DNA of 64,000 bases from Spodoptera frugiperda (GCF_023101765.2 NC_064213.1:9300001-9364000), one strand, 5' to 3'; positions 22,975 to 33,498 are shown, counted from the first letter of the stretch. Notes: generated by a model not told the origin, from the letters alone. Translations and numbers: made by a program.

Positions 22975-23095
22975 AGACTGCCTCGGGTTCGATTCCCGGG
23001 TCGGACAAAGTATTACTGGGCTTTTTTCGAATTTTGGAAAAATAGTCTCAGTAGTAGTACGGAGTGTGGAATGGTGCCCAGTATATAGCAATAGA
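22975..23095 (+). mobile_element. SINE-A, tRNA-derived, 5' half
   Basis: A perfect pol III B box GGTTCGATTCC lies at 22986-22996, followed by CGGGTCGGACAAAGTATTAC, TGGGCTTTTTTCGAATTTTG and GTGCCCAGTATATAGCAATA, the body of a common lepidopteran SINE. Its 3' half is missing and is replaced by an inverted SINE-B. The A box is not clear, so this is not a tRNA gene. Confidence 0.8.
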
Positions 23096-23216
23096 CGCCC
23101 ATGACACCCAGGCCCGAAATAACAACTTTTGAATTACACAAACAGTTGCTCCGTGCGGGAATCGAACCCGCGACAAATTGCCCGGCAGCCCAGCCACTAC
23201 ACCAACCATGCAGTCA
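23096..23216 (-). mobile_element. SINE-B, tRNA-derived, 5' half with intact A and B boxes
   Basis: On the minus strand the head reads GACTGCATGGTTGGTGTAGT and carries an A box TGGTGTAGTGG (23194-23204 on the plus strand) and a B box GGTTCGATTCC (23158-23168). The body then follows as GAGCAACTGTTTGTGTAATT and on to a GGCCTGGGTGTCATGG block. It is truncated where it meets SINE-A, tail to tail. Both pol III promoter boxes match consensus, so short transcripts are possible. Confidence 0.82.
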
Positions 23217-23785
23217 TCATCATTTAAGAATTCGTTTAAAAATACAAATCTTTAATCGAGAATTGAAAATAAAAAGGCTCTAGTGGCTCCGTTTCTTTGC
23301 TCCCAAGTAGAATTACCTCATAAACAAAAGTTCTATTCGTATTACAATCTCATACCCAATTCAACAGACACCTATCTATAATTAACAAAGGCATTTGTTA
23401 ACCGAAGGATAATATTCATGTCCCACAACACAAACATTGGTTGAATTCATCTCACGTGGCGCCCCCTAGCTTGTAATTTAATATCTGTAAAGGTTCTAGT
23501 AATTGGAATCAGCATAAATGCCCTATGTAATGATGACTGTTCGGCTAAGTTCGGGTTTGGTCGGGTCCGCTCGGGATAATAGGTTTACCATCAAATTGTG
23601 TGTGATTTTGTTTCCTTGGTTATTGTTATGAGTACATTTGCAAATATTATTGGTTATTATTATGAGTAAGTACCTACATTTCGACAAATATTATGTGGTA
23701 CCTAGTGTTGCGTTATTGAAGTAATTTCAAAAAAATTTAGGTATAGTTTATTTCAGATTTAATAGAACGGATTTTCTTATACAAA
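23217..23785. other. AT-rich DNA, nothing recognised
   Basis: A run of TCGG words at about 23538-23575 (GTTCGGGTTTGGTCGGGTCC) is a small local oddity. No gene is supported. Confidence 0.4.
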
Positions 23786-23955
23786 ACTAGTAAACCCGGC
23801 GAACTCCGTTTCGCCACCAATGATCTTCCATGCTTTTCCTTCGATTTTTTTTGCCTGAATTTTCTTTGCTATAAACCTCACGGAGCCCGAGACCTTTCCA
23901 ACGAATGCAATACCGTGCGAATCGGTTCGTACGTTCTGGAGTTATAGCGTCAAAT
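23786..23955 (+). mobile_element. Lepidopteran interspersed repeat fragment
   Basis: Contains AAACCCGGCGAACTCCGTTT, CCTCACGGAGCCCGAGACCT, CCAACGAATGCAATACCGTG and CGGTTCGTACGTTCTGGAGT, phrases I associate with a widespread LINE-type 3' region. Class is uncertain because no second copy is present. Confidence 0.5.
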
Positions 23956-24387
23956 AGGAAAAACCAACTTATTTTCATATTATAGATCAAAGTTTGAACA
24001 GAAAACGAAAGAAATTTTTAACAAACAGGATCAGTATCTAGTAATTTATTGGTTTAATACTTATAAAGTAAAGTACACGACTCCAGACCACGTGAGCTAA
24101 TGAACGTCTTTATTGTCATGTTCGGTATTCATTGCTCGTTAACAGTGAGGGTGCAATGTTGGCTTAGTAAGCGAACCGCTAATGGATAGTACATTAGCCT
24201 TACGTAGGCTTTATATTCTACTTATGTACATAACACAATGGGTGTATGCAAGGAACAAATAAATGGTGTTAAACGTATGCATAAGAACATGCTATAGCTG
24301 TGTATAAAACACCAATATTACCTACTTGTTAATAAAAAAGGATGAAACTATTTTTCTAGCCACAAAAACCAAATATATGATGTAATT
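23956..24387. other. AT-rich DNA, nothing recognised
   Basis: No supported feature is seen. Confidence 0.5.
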
Positions 24388-24540
24388 TCTGTCGCCCGCG
24401 AGTTCGTCCGCGTAAAATAATGACTTCTAACCGAATTTGGGTATTTTTTTTTCTAAGTTTAAAGTCCCGTCAAAATCGGTCTAACCATTTCAGAGAGTAG
24501 CCGCAATGAATAGACAAACAAGGAACATTTAGACGCATGG
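24388..24540 (+). mobile_element. Lepidopteran interspersed repeat fragment
   Basis: Begins TGTCGCCCGCGAGTTCGTCC and continues to GTCAAAATCGGTCTAACCAT, a stereotyped order in lepidopteran non-autonomous elements. The ends are approximate. Confidence 0.5.
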
Positions 24541-25600
24541 AAATAGATTGCTCCATATAAAAAAGGTCTTCTAGAATTAATTGCCGTCGTAAGTCAATGA
24601 GTCAACAAATATCAACACGTAGAAAGAGGTAAGTACATACTTAGGTATTTTCTTGTAAGGAAAAAAGGGTATGGAAAATAGAGTATTACTCGTACTGATG
24701 TAGGTCCATCTTTACATAAATATGTGATAATTATATTCCATTGCCTTTCTGTCTGGGTTCCCGATATTACTATATGACTATTGAGTACTTGGTAATGAAT
24801 ATTATTTTTTTATTTCAATACTAATTGAGTGTATTTAACTTAATTGTTGGTATTCAGCAATAGTTTGCTTTATTTTCTACGAAACAACTCTACAAGAATA
24901 GTTTACCTTTAAAACAAAATATAGCTATTAGAAGTAGTATATCCTTTACCTGTTAAACCGATTTTGTATGCATTTTTTTATTTTATTTAAAGTACTCAGT
25001 ACTTCTTCTTTTGAAATTCACCCTAATATTGAGTAATGTTCATGTTCATACATAATAATACCAACCCAGTTCATTGAAACCTAATCTAACGGGACCTAGT
25101 CTACATTGTGACGGGAATACATAATAGTAGTAACTAAGTGAGTCGTAGGTGTATAGGTGTTACAAATAGACGAGCGGCCAAGGTTGAATGATCATTAAAA
25201 ATTCGGTCACCGATCGATCAGCCATATTAACGGCATATACTGTATATTACACATGGTACGTTATATTTTATTACTTTCCTGTGACCATGATTACCACATA
25301 ATAAACGCCTACATACGTCCTTTATTGCCACGGGAAATATAGTCTATGAATAAACTTCATAAAATGTTTAGGACACATAAATTGCCTGGAGTAACATGTT
25401 GTCGGAGTTCGAAAGTGAGAGACGTGATTCTCAGTCCTGTGGCTGTTACGTAACTCTTTTTTTAGGTTTCTGAAGTTTAGTATATACTTAGTATTTGTGT
25501 AAGTCCCGAAATGTATATGACCAAATTCAAGGCCTGAGTTCTCCAGCCGATGTTTCATAGATTTTTTTATATAAAAATCACTGTCCCTCGCTTGGATTTT
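24541..25600. other. AT-rich DNA, nothing recognised
   Basis: No supported gene or repeat over about 1 kb. Confidence 0.5.
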
Positions 25601-25681
25601 TGTGTCGTGAGTGCGTTTACAAACATACAAGTTCACATACACATTCACATGACATCCAGACCCGAAACAACAATTTGTCTT
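25601..25681 (-). mobile_element. SINE-B body fragment
   Basis: On the minus strand it reads AACAAATTGTTGTTTCGGGT then CTGGATGTCATGTGAATGTG and AACTTGTATGTTTGTAAACG, the body of SINE-B without its tRNA head. The long minus frame at 25322-25687 begins inside this SINE and is not a gene. Confidence 0.7.
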
Positions 25682-25771
25682 CAACAAAATTTTCTCTTTA
25701 TCAATAACATAGAGAAATAAAAGTAGGTATATAAATATCTAATTGATTTCTTAGATTCCTATTTTTCGCAG

Positions 25772-25887
25772 ACGGTGGGCGGCGTAACATATATCTCTAT
25801 TATCTACCTTCAGTTCTGGACATCCGCTTAACATTTGACGCACATGTCACAAGCCACAACTCATTCCTGATGAATGCGCGCGCCTGA
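25772..25887 (+). CDS. Possible terminal exon (hypothetical)
   Basis: A good acceptor precedes it: a pyrimidine-rich run ending CCTATTTTTCGCAG at 25771. From the next base, one frame stays open for 38 codons to TGA at 25885-25887, with a peptide containing YYLPSVLDIRL and TSHNSFLMNARA. Another frame after the same AG stops after 18 codons and the third stops at once. A poly(A) signal AATAAA lies at 26099-26104. Codon third positions are about half G/C, only slightly above background. No protein family is recognised and no donor exon is identified, so this could be chance. Confidence 0.2.
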
Positions 25888-26802
25888 GGCACGAACCTCA
25901 AGGCATCAAAGACAAGATATCAAATTCCCAACACCCACAGCCGGCCCTCGGTACCCCTAAGTCACGAACCTTAAACGAAACAAGGCTATTACAATATCTT
26001 ATTTACATTAGCAAAAAAAACTTTGAAAAATGAGATTCAATTGACGACAGAAAATGAACAGTGGGCGTCGAGACCGAGACCGCTACAATTACAGACAGAA
26101 TAAAAGTTATTTTTTCTTGATAAAGTTATGTTAAGAATTTTGGCCCACTGTGCGGGTCACGACACACGAGCTAATGAAAACTCTTGCGAGTTTCCCTTTG
26201 GGTTTATTTATAAAAAAATGTTTGCCGTTCCTCTTTACAATTACACTGTGGTGCAAGATTAAAAGGAATCTCTTTCATGCTCCTCTGCTCGTACTTGCCG
26301 CGAATGTATTTTTGGTATTTGAATATTTCAGGAATTATGAAAGTTTAGCGGAATGCGATACAAAGGCCGTTTGTTGAATACCTAAACCTACGTAAATACC
26401 TACGATATTTTCTATTTCATGATTAGTATTATAGAATTTTCGTTAAACTAGGTATTTAGGTACGTCAATGTTCTTCTATTTCATCACCAACGTTGCTAGA
26501 AATAAGTATTACAAAATATAGGCGACTACATACTAGTAGGTAAACGCACCAACATGCCAAATAAGTAAATAAAAGCTTAAGCTATAACTATGGTACTTTA
26601 AATTTCTATTAATTTGAAACATCCAAACTTAAATCATCTGCATTATACCCTTTCAAAAACAATTTACTTTAAAGAGAAACTGGAGTCGAGTAATTTCTTA
26701 CGCCGCAATGAACACAAAAGGCAGTGTTTCCATTAGCCGAGGTCCAATTCGGTCAAAGCGAGTAGCCCCGAGCAATCACCAAAGTACTTGTAACTTTGTC
26801 AG
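25888..26802. other. Spacer between two exon-like islands
   Basis: It contains a moderately GC-rich segment up to about 25965 and an AATAAA at 26099. The plus frame 26150-26377 is unsupported. Confidence 0.35.
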
Positions 26803-26963
26803 ATATTCTAGACGTGGCACGCCAAGACCACGTGGAAGTTGGTGAATCAAATCAAATAATTAGGCCTCCTATAGGGAACTTTGGGGAAATCAGTGAAAGC
26901 CACAAGGATGTGAAAGAAAAAGTTTTGTTTGAATTAAACGTCACGTCAGTTGAAATTGAGCGA
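26803..26963 (+). CDS. Possible internal exon (hypothetical)
   Basis: The frame is bounded by consensus splice signals: an acceptor ending GTAACTTTGTCAG at 26802 and a perfect donor GTAAGT at 26964-26969. The 161 nt hold two leading bases plus 53 open codons, a typical internal exon size. The peptide is mixed, charged and low in repeats, including ILDVARQDHVEVGES, RPPIGNFGEIS and LFELNVTSVEIER. The frame stays open past the donor to 27074, but the sequence there becomes simpler (Phe, Ser and Ile rich). I do not recognise the family, and neighbouring exons are not identified. Codon third positions are not strongly G/C biased, which weakens the case. Confidence 0.35.
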
Positions 26964-27074
26964 GTAAGTTTTGATTTTCTCTTTGTCGACTTCTCAAACT
27001 ACCAAAGTGTTTTGAGTGAATTGAGTAATTTCTATTGTCAAGGTTTGATTATTACCATATTTGTCAAGTCTTAA

Positions 27075-28099
27075 CTAAGTCAAGTCAAGATACTTACTTC
27101 CTTAAAAATCTCATTTATTTCTGCAAGGTAAAGTTAAGATTTATTTTTCGCTTGTAAAGTTCGATATTCCAATGGGGGACGCACCTGTGACAATATACCA
27201 CACATAAAAGCAGGACCCGTGCTATCACTAGCAAACATAATGCCGACGTAATTACGAAACAACGATTAAACATTAAAGTAAAGATAAAACGGGCCAAAAA
27301 AGGCATATCTGAAACACGAGAGAGCATTCGTAAAGTAAATAATAAACATGGCTGACCATCGGAGATTCCGGTCAGTTGGCACGACGCCAGATGAACCTGG
27401 GCTAACTTTAAGCTAGCAATTTTTGCCAAAATTGTAACTGGAAACGGAACGGGTAGCGTGAAAGACTTTTTAAACTTTTTCATTAGTTCCTGCTAAATTC
27501 TTTATTTTTATATTATTAGCAAAAATAAAATAGATTAATGTGTTATGAATTAAAGAGTTAATCGTATTGGTTACTTGACCGATGCAACAATCAAATCTAA
27601 GTGGAGATTATGACCAACTCATTCGCAAAAAATTGCGTGTTTGGAACCGAACCCGCTGAACCCGCAATCAACTTTCTCAATATCGTAACTTCCTTGTATA
27701 CCTACCTAATTGTGAAATTACTTATAGTATTAATTTTATATTGTATTATTATTGTATTAATATGGGCATTGCATTGCCTGATACAAATGAATAAATAAAA
27801 AAAATTGTGCATAGAAAAAAGTAAGTCTACAAGCTCCAAGCAGTCTATTAAGGAAGCCCATTCGATTCCTTCATTTGATCCATTAGAAGAGACGGAAATA
27901 GACTTCGCTTCGACAAGGAAAAGTTCTGCTGCAATCACTATTACAAGTCTTTTAACAAGGATATTTTTTCACAAGCATTAAACTTCTAAGAAGTTATATA
28001 AAATAATGTTTCCATGAAAGCCAAGAGAGTTATTGGTTACGTAATAAATAAAAAATTGGTTCATACACCTCGAGGTATAATAATAAGTAATAATAAAAG
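27075..28099. other. AT-rich DNA with one hydrophobic minus-strand frame
   Basis: A 122-codon minus frame at 27115-27483 includes a hydrophobic stretch (SALCLLVIARVLLL) and an acceptor-like CTCTCTCGTGTTTCAG within it. No homology, donor pair or codon bias supports it, and frames of this length arise by chance elsewhere in the window. It is not called as a gene. Confidence 0.35.
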
Positions 28100-28177
28100 T
28101 GTGGTGATTAATGCTCAAACCTTCTCTATGTGAGAAGAGGCTTTGGTCAGCAGTGGATACTTATAGGCTGATGATGC
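28100..28177 (+). mobile_element. LINE 3'-end fragment (GCTCAAACCTTCTC type)
   Basis: Reads TTAATGCTCAAACCTTCTCT, GTGAGAAGAGGCTTTGGTCA, GCAGTGGATACTTATAGGCT and GATGATG. The same order, inverted, is seen at 36270-36350 and 58738-58815. This is a conserved LINE 3' end ending in a TGATGA microsatellite. Confidence 0.65.
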
Positions 28178-28225
28178 TGGACTTCGAGGTAACCTATAGT
28201 CACCCTAAAATATATTATACATACG

Positions 28226-28534
28226 TAGGTGTTTTTCGACCAGAGATGCTATGCTGCGTTCCTGTGATTACGTTTGGCTTCCATCAATCATATTTATTGG
28301 TACACATAGCTTAGCACTGGTGGAAACGGATTAAGGTAAGCTATGTTTTTTATATGGAAAGATACGTGTTATATGTAGAAACGTGCTTTGGATGACTTCC
28401 CTACTAACAGATACATCGCATACTCGACCTGCGCATCTTCCTCACACAGCTACATAGCTTAGTATCGGTGGAAATGATCACATAGTTTCACAGCTTAGCT
28501 ATTACATCTCCGTAGCATAATAAAAAAGCACCCT
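28226..28534 (+). mobile_element. Family E element, full-length candidate
   Basis: Left end AGGTGTTTTTCGACCAGAG and right end AAAAAAGCACCCT form terminal inverted repeats of about 11 bp. Inside are TACGTTTGGCTTCCATCAAT, AGCTTAGCACTGGTGG and GGATGACTTCCCTACTAA, shared with 9087-9270. At about 310 bp and non-coding, it suits a MITE. I could not define a clear target-site duplication. Confidence 0.65.
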
Positions 28535-29417
28535 TACGGCTTCTACTGTATTGTATTAAGAGTGATACCTTATTGCTTGGATCATAATCATATTGTTATT
28601 ATTATCTACTACCAATCTAAATGGGTGTACTCCCACTAGAAACAGCCATCTAAATCACAGTATAATCCCTATTACGCACTGCCTCCAAGAACGTATAAAA
28701 CTTTAAAGTTATTGAAAACCGATGTCAACTAAGCTATTTTCTGGATATTGATAGCGTAATAGAAAATAACTGCGACCGCACTTTAATGTAAAATAGGTAT
28801 ATAATGCGTAGGTATGTATTATATAGCTATTCACTATTACTTTGCAGCGTGATAGCACTATGAATGAATAAAATCTTGCCACTATTGATGGAGTGCGTGA
28901 AACGAATAATTTTCACTAGCAATTGAATTTAATGAAAAGAAAAATTCATAGAAACGTACCATTTCAAATGTGAACGTAGTGTTTTCGTACCTATTTACTA
29001 TATTGTATTTTTTGCAATTTGAATCTTAATTGAATAGAAAACGAGTCATTTTTGCTTGAATAGAAGTAATAATAATAGTTATGCTCTAAGTATTACTTTT
29101 GAGATAATGAGGCTAATTTTTAAAGAGTTTTTAAAATATTTTATTTCTTTACTCAAGAGAGGATCAGTTTTCTTCTCAGTTAATATTAGCTCCAGTCGTC
29201 TATCAATCAATCATTTAATTAGCATAATACTCTTAATATTATGCTAATACTTTTCATCGATCTATGTAGACATTAAGCAAAGATACCTACACTTTATTTA
29301 AGGATTCACGCCTGCCAGGCGGGTAAGAGAGAAACTGCTTCATCTAGTTTTATATAGTCAACAGCCTAAGCGTGCCGAACAACGAGTGGTCCACTTTTTG
29401 TACATACCCATAAACGA
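28535..29417. other. AT-rich DNA, nothing recognised
   Basis: The plus frame 29056-29247 is AT-driven and not supported. Confidence 0.5.
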
Positions 29418-29500
29418 GTAGACGGATCACCTGATGGTAAGAAATCGTCGCCACCTATGGGCGATACTCACGAGAAGCAAAGGGATGGAGACAGATATAT
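29418..29500 (+). repeat. Dispersed repeat family B, short copy
   Basis: AGACGGATCACCTGATGGTA followed by a diverged form of the GTCGCCACCTATGGGC block, then lost. Confidence 0.6.
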
Positions 29501-29720
29501 TATTATATTCTACAATCATTGTAAAATAGTGAATAACAAACATATTTTTTACAAATATCATATCATACAGAATGACTAACTACCCTTATAATAATCTCTC
29601 TTTGTATTGTATTGGCGCACAATGATCAATTACAAACCTGTCGATCACACGATGTCATGTCAATCCGTCAAAGGCTCAATTCAACTATTCATATTATGTG
29701 CGTGCAACTAATCTATGTAT

Positions 29721-29840
29721 CGGAATTGCGAACTACCTAGCGGTTTACTTGGGCTCCGGCTCCAAAAGCAGGAGTAGGATCGAGGTGGTTTTTAGTCAGT
29801 AAGAGTCTGACACTCCCTCTCGCTTCGCCCAATGACTTCT
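29721..29840 (+). mobile_element. Family A LINE 3' tail
   Basis: Contains CGAACTACCTAGCGG, GGGCTCCGGCTCCAAAAGCA and CAGTAAGAGTCTGACACTCC, then CTCGCTTCGCCCAATGACTT with an internal deletion of the GGCGGGAGAAGT block. It has no A run. Confidence 0.75.
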
Positions 29841-29877
29841 AGTATTACATAAACACAGCCGGAGATAATCTTTGTAA

Positions 29878-29931
29878 CACAACTTGGGAAAAGTGGGTGT
29901 TACAGTGTATGTATACCTCTACTTACTCCTC
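29878..29931 (+). mobile_element. SINE-A 3' fragment
   Basis: ACACAACTTGGGAAAAGTGG then GTGTATGTATACCTCTACTT resembles the 3' part of SINE-A (compare the inverted copy at 53875-54105). It is short and diverged. Confidence 0.4.
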
Positions 29932-30067
29932 CAATGGATTATGTATAGAAATATACTTGATTATGTATAAACATAACGTCTTGTCTTATATATAATCTAC
30001 TAGTAAGTGTATTATGCATATAATTTACATCGATTGTTACATTCTATTTCTATTCTATTCATCATCA

Positions 30068-30130
30068 CTTACCATCAGGTGAGATAGCGGTCAAACGTCG
30101 ACCCATTAAATGTAAAAAAAAAAAAAAAAA
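30068..30130 (+). repeat. Repeat 3' end with A17 tail
   Basis: TTACCATCAGGTGAGATAGC followed by GGTCAAACGTCGACCC and a 17-base A run at 30114-30130. The order suits the 3' end of a retrotransposed element. It shares CCATCAGGTG with the inverse of family B. Confidence 0.5.
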
Positions 30131-31492
30131 GATGATTTAGGCACCCAAGCGTCAAGAATTCGCCCTAAGAATTTGAAACTAATTAACTCATGAATTTAAG
30201 TAATTTTTCTATTAGGGCTTATCTAAAGCGAATTCCTTCAGACTCTTAGACTCTCAGCCTTTCTCTTTATTACAAAGACGCGTGTCAAATATGAGTACAG
30301 CAACGTAACTTAGGTACATACATTTGTATGCTATTCTCTTAGCAATTACGACATGTATAATCTCCATACATAAAAACATGCATATATTCATAGTCCCATC
30401 TATGAAAAAAACATTACACACGAGACCTCTCTGGGAACTCAAAACAAACGGTGAATGACCCAAAGTACGTATGTGAGAAAAAATAAGAACGATTTTTACG
30501 CAAAAACTTTGTACGCGTCGATTTGGGTACAGTAAGAGACCCTAAATATTCAAGCAAAGTGAATGCGAAGACATTGTTTATGGCAAGGGTCGCCCAAGGG
30601 AGCTGTTGGCAATATAACATTACTCAAGATTCTTAATACTTAATACATATTCAATGTTGTAAACACGTCGCTCCCCGCGGAGATATTTTACGTGGATACC
30701 AAAAAATTGTATTTCCTTTCTAGATATCTTTCTCGGAAAACCATATCGAATTAACTTTCTGTTTGTTACCTTAAGGAGTAAACGTGACTTCTCAGTATGT
30801 GATTATTTATACGATACCTAAGCTCCTAAGTTAGTCAGATTGTAATTAAGATTAGGAATTTCTCATTAACAGCCGTTAACTAGATTAATTCCGGAGTAAT
30901 TGCAATACATCGCCTACGGGAGACCAAATGTTCCACTTAAAAGCTAACGCATCTATATTTAGTACTAGATAACACTACGGTATTTAAGTACTAATGAAAT
31001 AAAAATGTACACCAGACAAAGCCCTAAAGAGGATAATCCATCAGTCTATCCATTAGCCGAAGTTAATACAAAATAAGAATTAAGTAACACCGAAAAATTG
31101 TAATTCCCTTATCTACGTAAACATTTATTGCACGATCTCGTCCAGCAAAAGGGTCAAAGGTTTTTCGTTATTCACAGTTATAACTGTTCGGAGACTAGAT
31201 TATGCGTGGCAAATGGCAATTGGCTCATCCCTTAACACTCGTAGCAAAGCTGGCGTAAAGTTGATTACATTACATCACCTATATAGGTAATAAGCGCACC
31301 TGTACCTACTACCTTCATAACCGCCATGGACGTTACTCCTCATAGTACAAGGATTATCTCTGATAAACAATATTCCTCTCGCCTTTGATTAACCCGTAAT
31401 GTGCGGGAGAGCTGATCTACGCGATACACAATGTGTCTCATATACTGGCATACAAGAGGTTAAGACACAAGTTAAATAAATATACACATTTT
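30131..31492. other. AT-rich DNA, nothing recognised
   Basis: About 1.4 kb without a supported gene or repeat. Confidence 0.5.
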
Positions 31493-31655
31493 ATTATAAC
31501 TTTCGTGAGACATACTAAATTAATTACTATGTTATCGGCTTACTCACGTAATTGTTTGCTACTCATGAATGTGAGCCTGTAGCACGGCTTGAAACTAATC
31601 GAGTTCCTCGTCAAACAATTACGTAAGTAAACCGATAACATAATAATTAATATAT
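31493..31655 (+). mobile_element. Family C1 foldback element, compact complete copy
   Basis: Two 37-bp arms, 31521-31557 and 31613-31649, are inverted repeats with 34 of 37 matches; they carry TATGTTATCGGCTTACTCAC and its complement. The segment left of the arm (TATAACTTTCGTGAGACATA) is shared with 14288, 41648 and, inverted, 55370. It is non-coding, so a MITE-like DNA element is likely. Confidence 0.75.
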
Positions 31656-32756
31656 ACACATATCCATAATGCATCCTGACAAATTTTCACAACGTAATAT
31701 TAAAATAGGATTTGTTCAACTTATAAATCTAAAAGTTCAAACCAAATAGGCATATTCAAGAACCATTGTCTTATAACATTGTCAGTAAGTTTACCGTTAA
31801 GTGAAGCAGGTCTTAAGTTCTAAACGGTATCGACGATTTGGTCCAACCCTGACCCAATACCGGCAGTCTAGCGGCCTGAATTGCAAATGCAGTCACAATG
31901 GAATACTTCCATTTAGTATTTATTCCAAGTTCCCTCGTCAATTTTAGACCACCTTAAGGTCCATTGTTAATAGTGCTAAAACTGAGCATGAGATGAATTC
32001 TAATTCCATTGGGATTTTGGCTTCAGTATTGAAATTGATATAAATTATTTTAAGACGTGACTTTGGTAACAATCTGCCTTTGTTACCTTGATATAGTTAT
32101 CATGGTTATAATAATATTAACGATTAATATAATTGCAAAGCCACTTATTTCTAAAAACTAGCAGTAAGTGTTGAGTATAAAAATAGATCAAATTATTTTT
32201 CTTTTCTAAAAATACATTTCACCACACTAGAATTTATAGAAAAAAACGTGCAGTCAGTATAGGTATTATTAAAATATTTTTGTAGGTGCGTTTAATGTAG
32301 GCCAGTGCAGATAGGTTTTGAAACAAAAGACGTATTTTTTAGTGGGCGTAGGACGTTTTTGTTAAAAAGGTTTAAGATCACTTTGACCTCTTACGAAATT
32401 AAGATTGATTTTATTATCTTTCTACGAGTATCTAGTAATATGTAGTAATTCCCACCGCAACTTACCTCCTACAAATAGGCCAAAATATTTCATTCACCTA
32501 TTTTTACCTTAGGTACTTTAATTTTAATAATAAACTAAAGAGCACTTTGTGGAAATTAGGACATGAAACTAATGACTAAATTCTGGCTTCAGTAATTTTT
32601 ACTGTAATCAATTTGACCTTAGGTACTTAAGTTATAATAGACAAACTTCACAATCTACCTACACTTAAATATTACTAGTTAATTAAGCTGTTCCAATTAT
32701 TACGTGTCCCAATTATTATATACTTAAAAGTACAATGTCAAGTGTCAATCAAATTT
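31656..32756. other. AT-rich DNA, nothing recognised
   Basis: No supported gene or repeat over about 1.1 kb. Confidence 0.5.
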
Positions 32757-32811
32757 TCACAGCTTGAACTCCCAACCAGAATTCTGAGTATCAAAAGAAA
32801 TATCCAAATTA

Positions 32812-33009
32812 GTGCAGATGGCGCCAAAATCGTATTTAAGGCGCAAAATGCGCAAAGGCGAAAAAATATCAAACTTCGACCAATTGAACCCGAAAAAGAA
32901 TCTCTCCGAATTAGATTTTGATACAACCCACAACCCTCTAACAGATAATAAAAGAATGTTGCCAATTATTTGTGTCGTGTTTTCGCTTCGGCCCTCTTCA
33001 CACGAATAA
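32812..33009 (+). CDS. Unassigned open frame upstream of duplicated exon (hypothetical)
   Basis: A 65-codon plus frame whose likely start is the ATG of an ATGGCGCC context at 32818, giving a basic N-terminus (MAPKSYLRRKMRKGEK) and a mixed remainder (NFDQLNPKKNLSELD) before TAA at 33007-33009. It lies about 165 bp before the duplicated exon, but no donor joins it in frame to that exon. Two minus-strand frames of 75 and 94 codons cover the same bases, so the region is simply poor in stop codons and strand is unclear. No family is recognised. Confidence 0.2.
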   Translation: MQMAPKSYLRRKMRKGEKISNFDQLNPKKNLSELDFDTTHNPLTDNKRMLPIICVVFSLRPSSHE

Positions 33010-33174
33010 GGAAAACCGTGTTTTCGTGGAAGCCACAACATGGTGAGACCAGGATTTATGACGTCACGTAAAAGTTAATTAAAATCCCTGAGCGGTTTTC
33101 TCCGGATGCATTCTGGATGCACGTTGGAGATTTTATGTCTCAGATGTTATTAAAGATGGACTCGTGGTTATTAG

Positions 33175-33353
33175 CGGTCTGGAAAAAACTGTTGACAATT
33201 TATGCAAAAAATAAGGAGAATTATTATGTGGTAGGTTTGTATGAAGGTTTATTTGTCACAAAACACGTAATTAAAGAACGTTGGGAAGAGTTGTATTGTA
33301 CAGTTGAGATTGTAGAGGACCAGCTTGTCAACATAAGCTGTATGCAACTCTAA
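33175..33353 (+). CDS. Exon-like frame, tandem copy 1 (hypothetical, last exon)
   Basis: Starts after an AG (GGTTATTAG at 33166-33174) and runs two bases plus 58 codons and a TAA at 33351-33353. The peptide is VWKKLLTIYAKNKENYYVVG..., then TKHVIKERWEELYCTVEI, ending NISCMQL. Copy 2 (33505-33683) is 95 percent identical. Counting from 33169, nine bases differ: seven at third codon positions, two at first, none at second, no indel. Five codon changes are silent and three are conservative (Asn/Asp, Leu/Ile, Leu/Phe). The homology ends at the stop codon. This pattern is what purifying selection on protein produces. The open frame also continues upstream of the AG to 33117, so an unspliced start is possible. 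I do not recognise the family; a mobile-element protein fragment remains possible. Confidence 0.5.
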
Positions 33354-33356
33354 GTT

Positions 33357-33399
33357 TATATATTAGTTATATATATTATATATTAGTATATATTATATA

Positions 33400-33437
<38 letters not shown>

Positions 33438-33498
33438 TATGTATATATTATATTATATATTATATATATTATATATTATATATTAGTTTATATATTTA
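33357..33498 (+). repeat. AT microsatellite between the exon copies
   Basis: About 140 bp composed almost only of TA, TATATTA and TATATATAT words with rare G (TATTAGT). It fills the gap between the two copies and may have driven or followed the duplication. Confidence 0.95.

Noticed and set aside
22986..23216. Possible tRNA genes suggested by GGTTCGATTCC boxes
   Set aside because: Both boxes lie in tRNA-derived SINEs whose bodies continue with SINE-specific sequence; no complete cloverleaf with a paired acceptor stem is seen.
25322..25687. 121-codon minus-strand frame
   Set aside because: Its first part is SINE-B body; the rest shows no domain or codon bias.
27115..27483. 122-codon hydrophobic minus-strand frame
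   Set aside because: Hydrophobicity follows from T-rich DNA on that strand; no paired splice sites, homology or bias.
33357..33498. Possible origin, centromere-like or satellite signal in the AT array
   Set aside because: It is a simple TA microsatellite of 140 bp with no higher-order unit.
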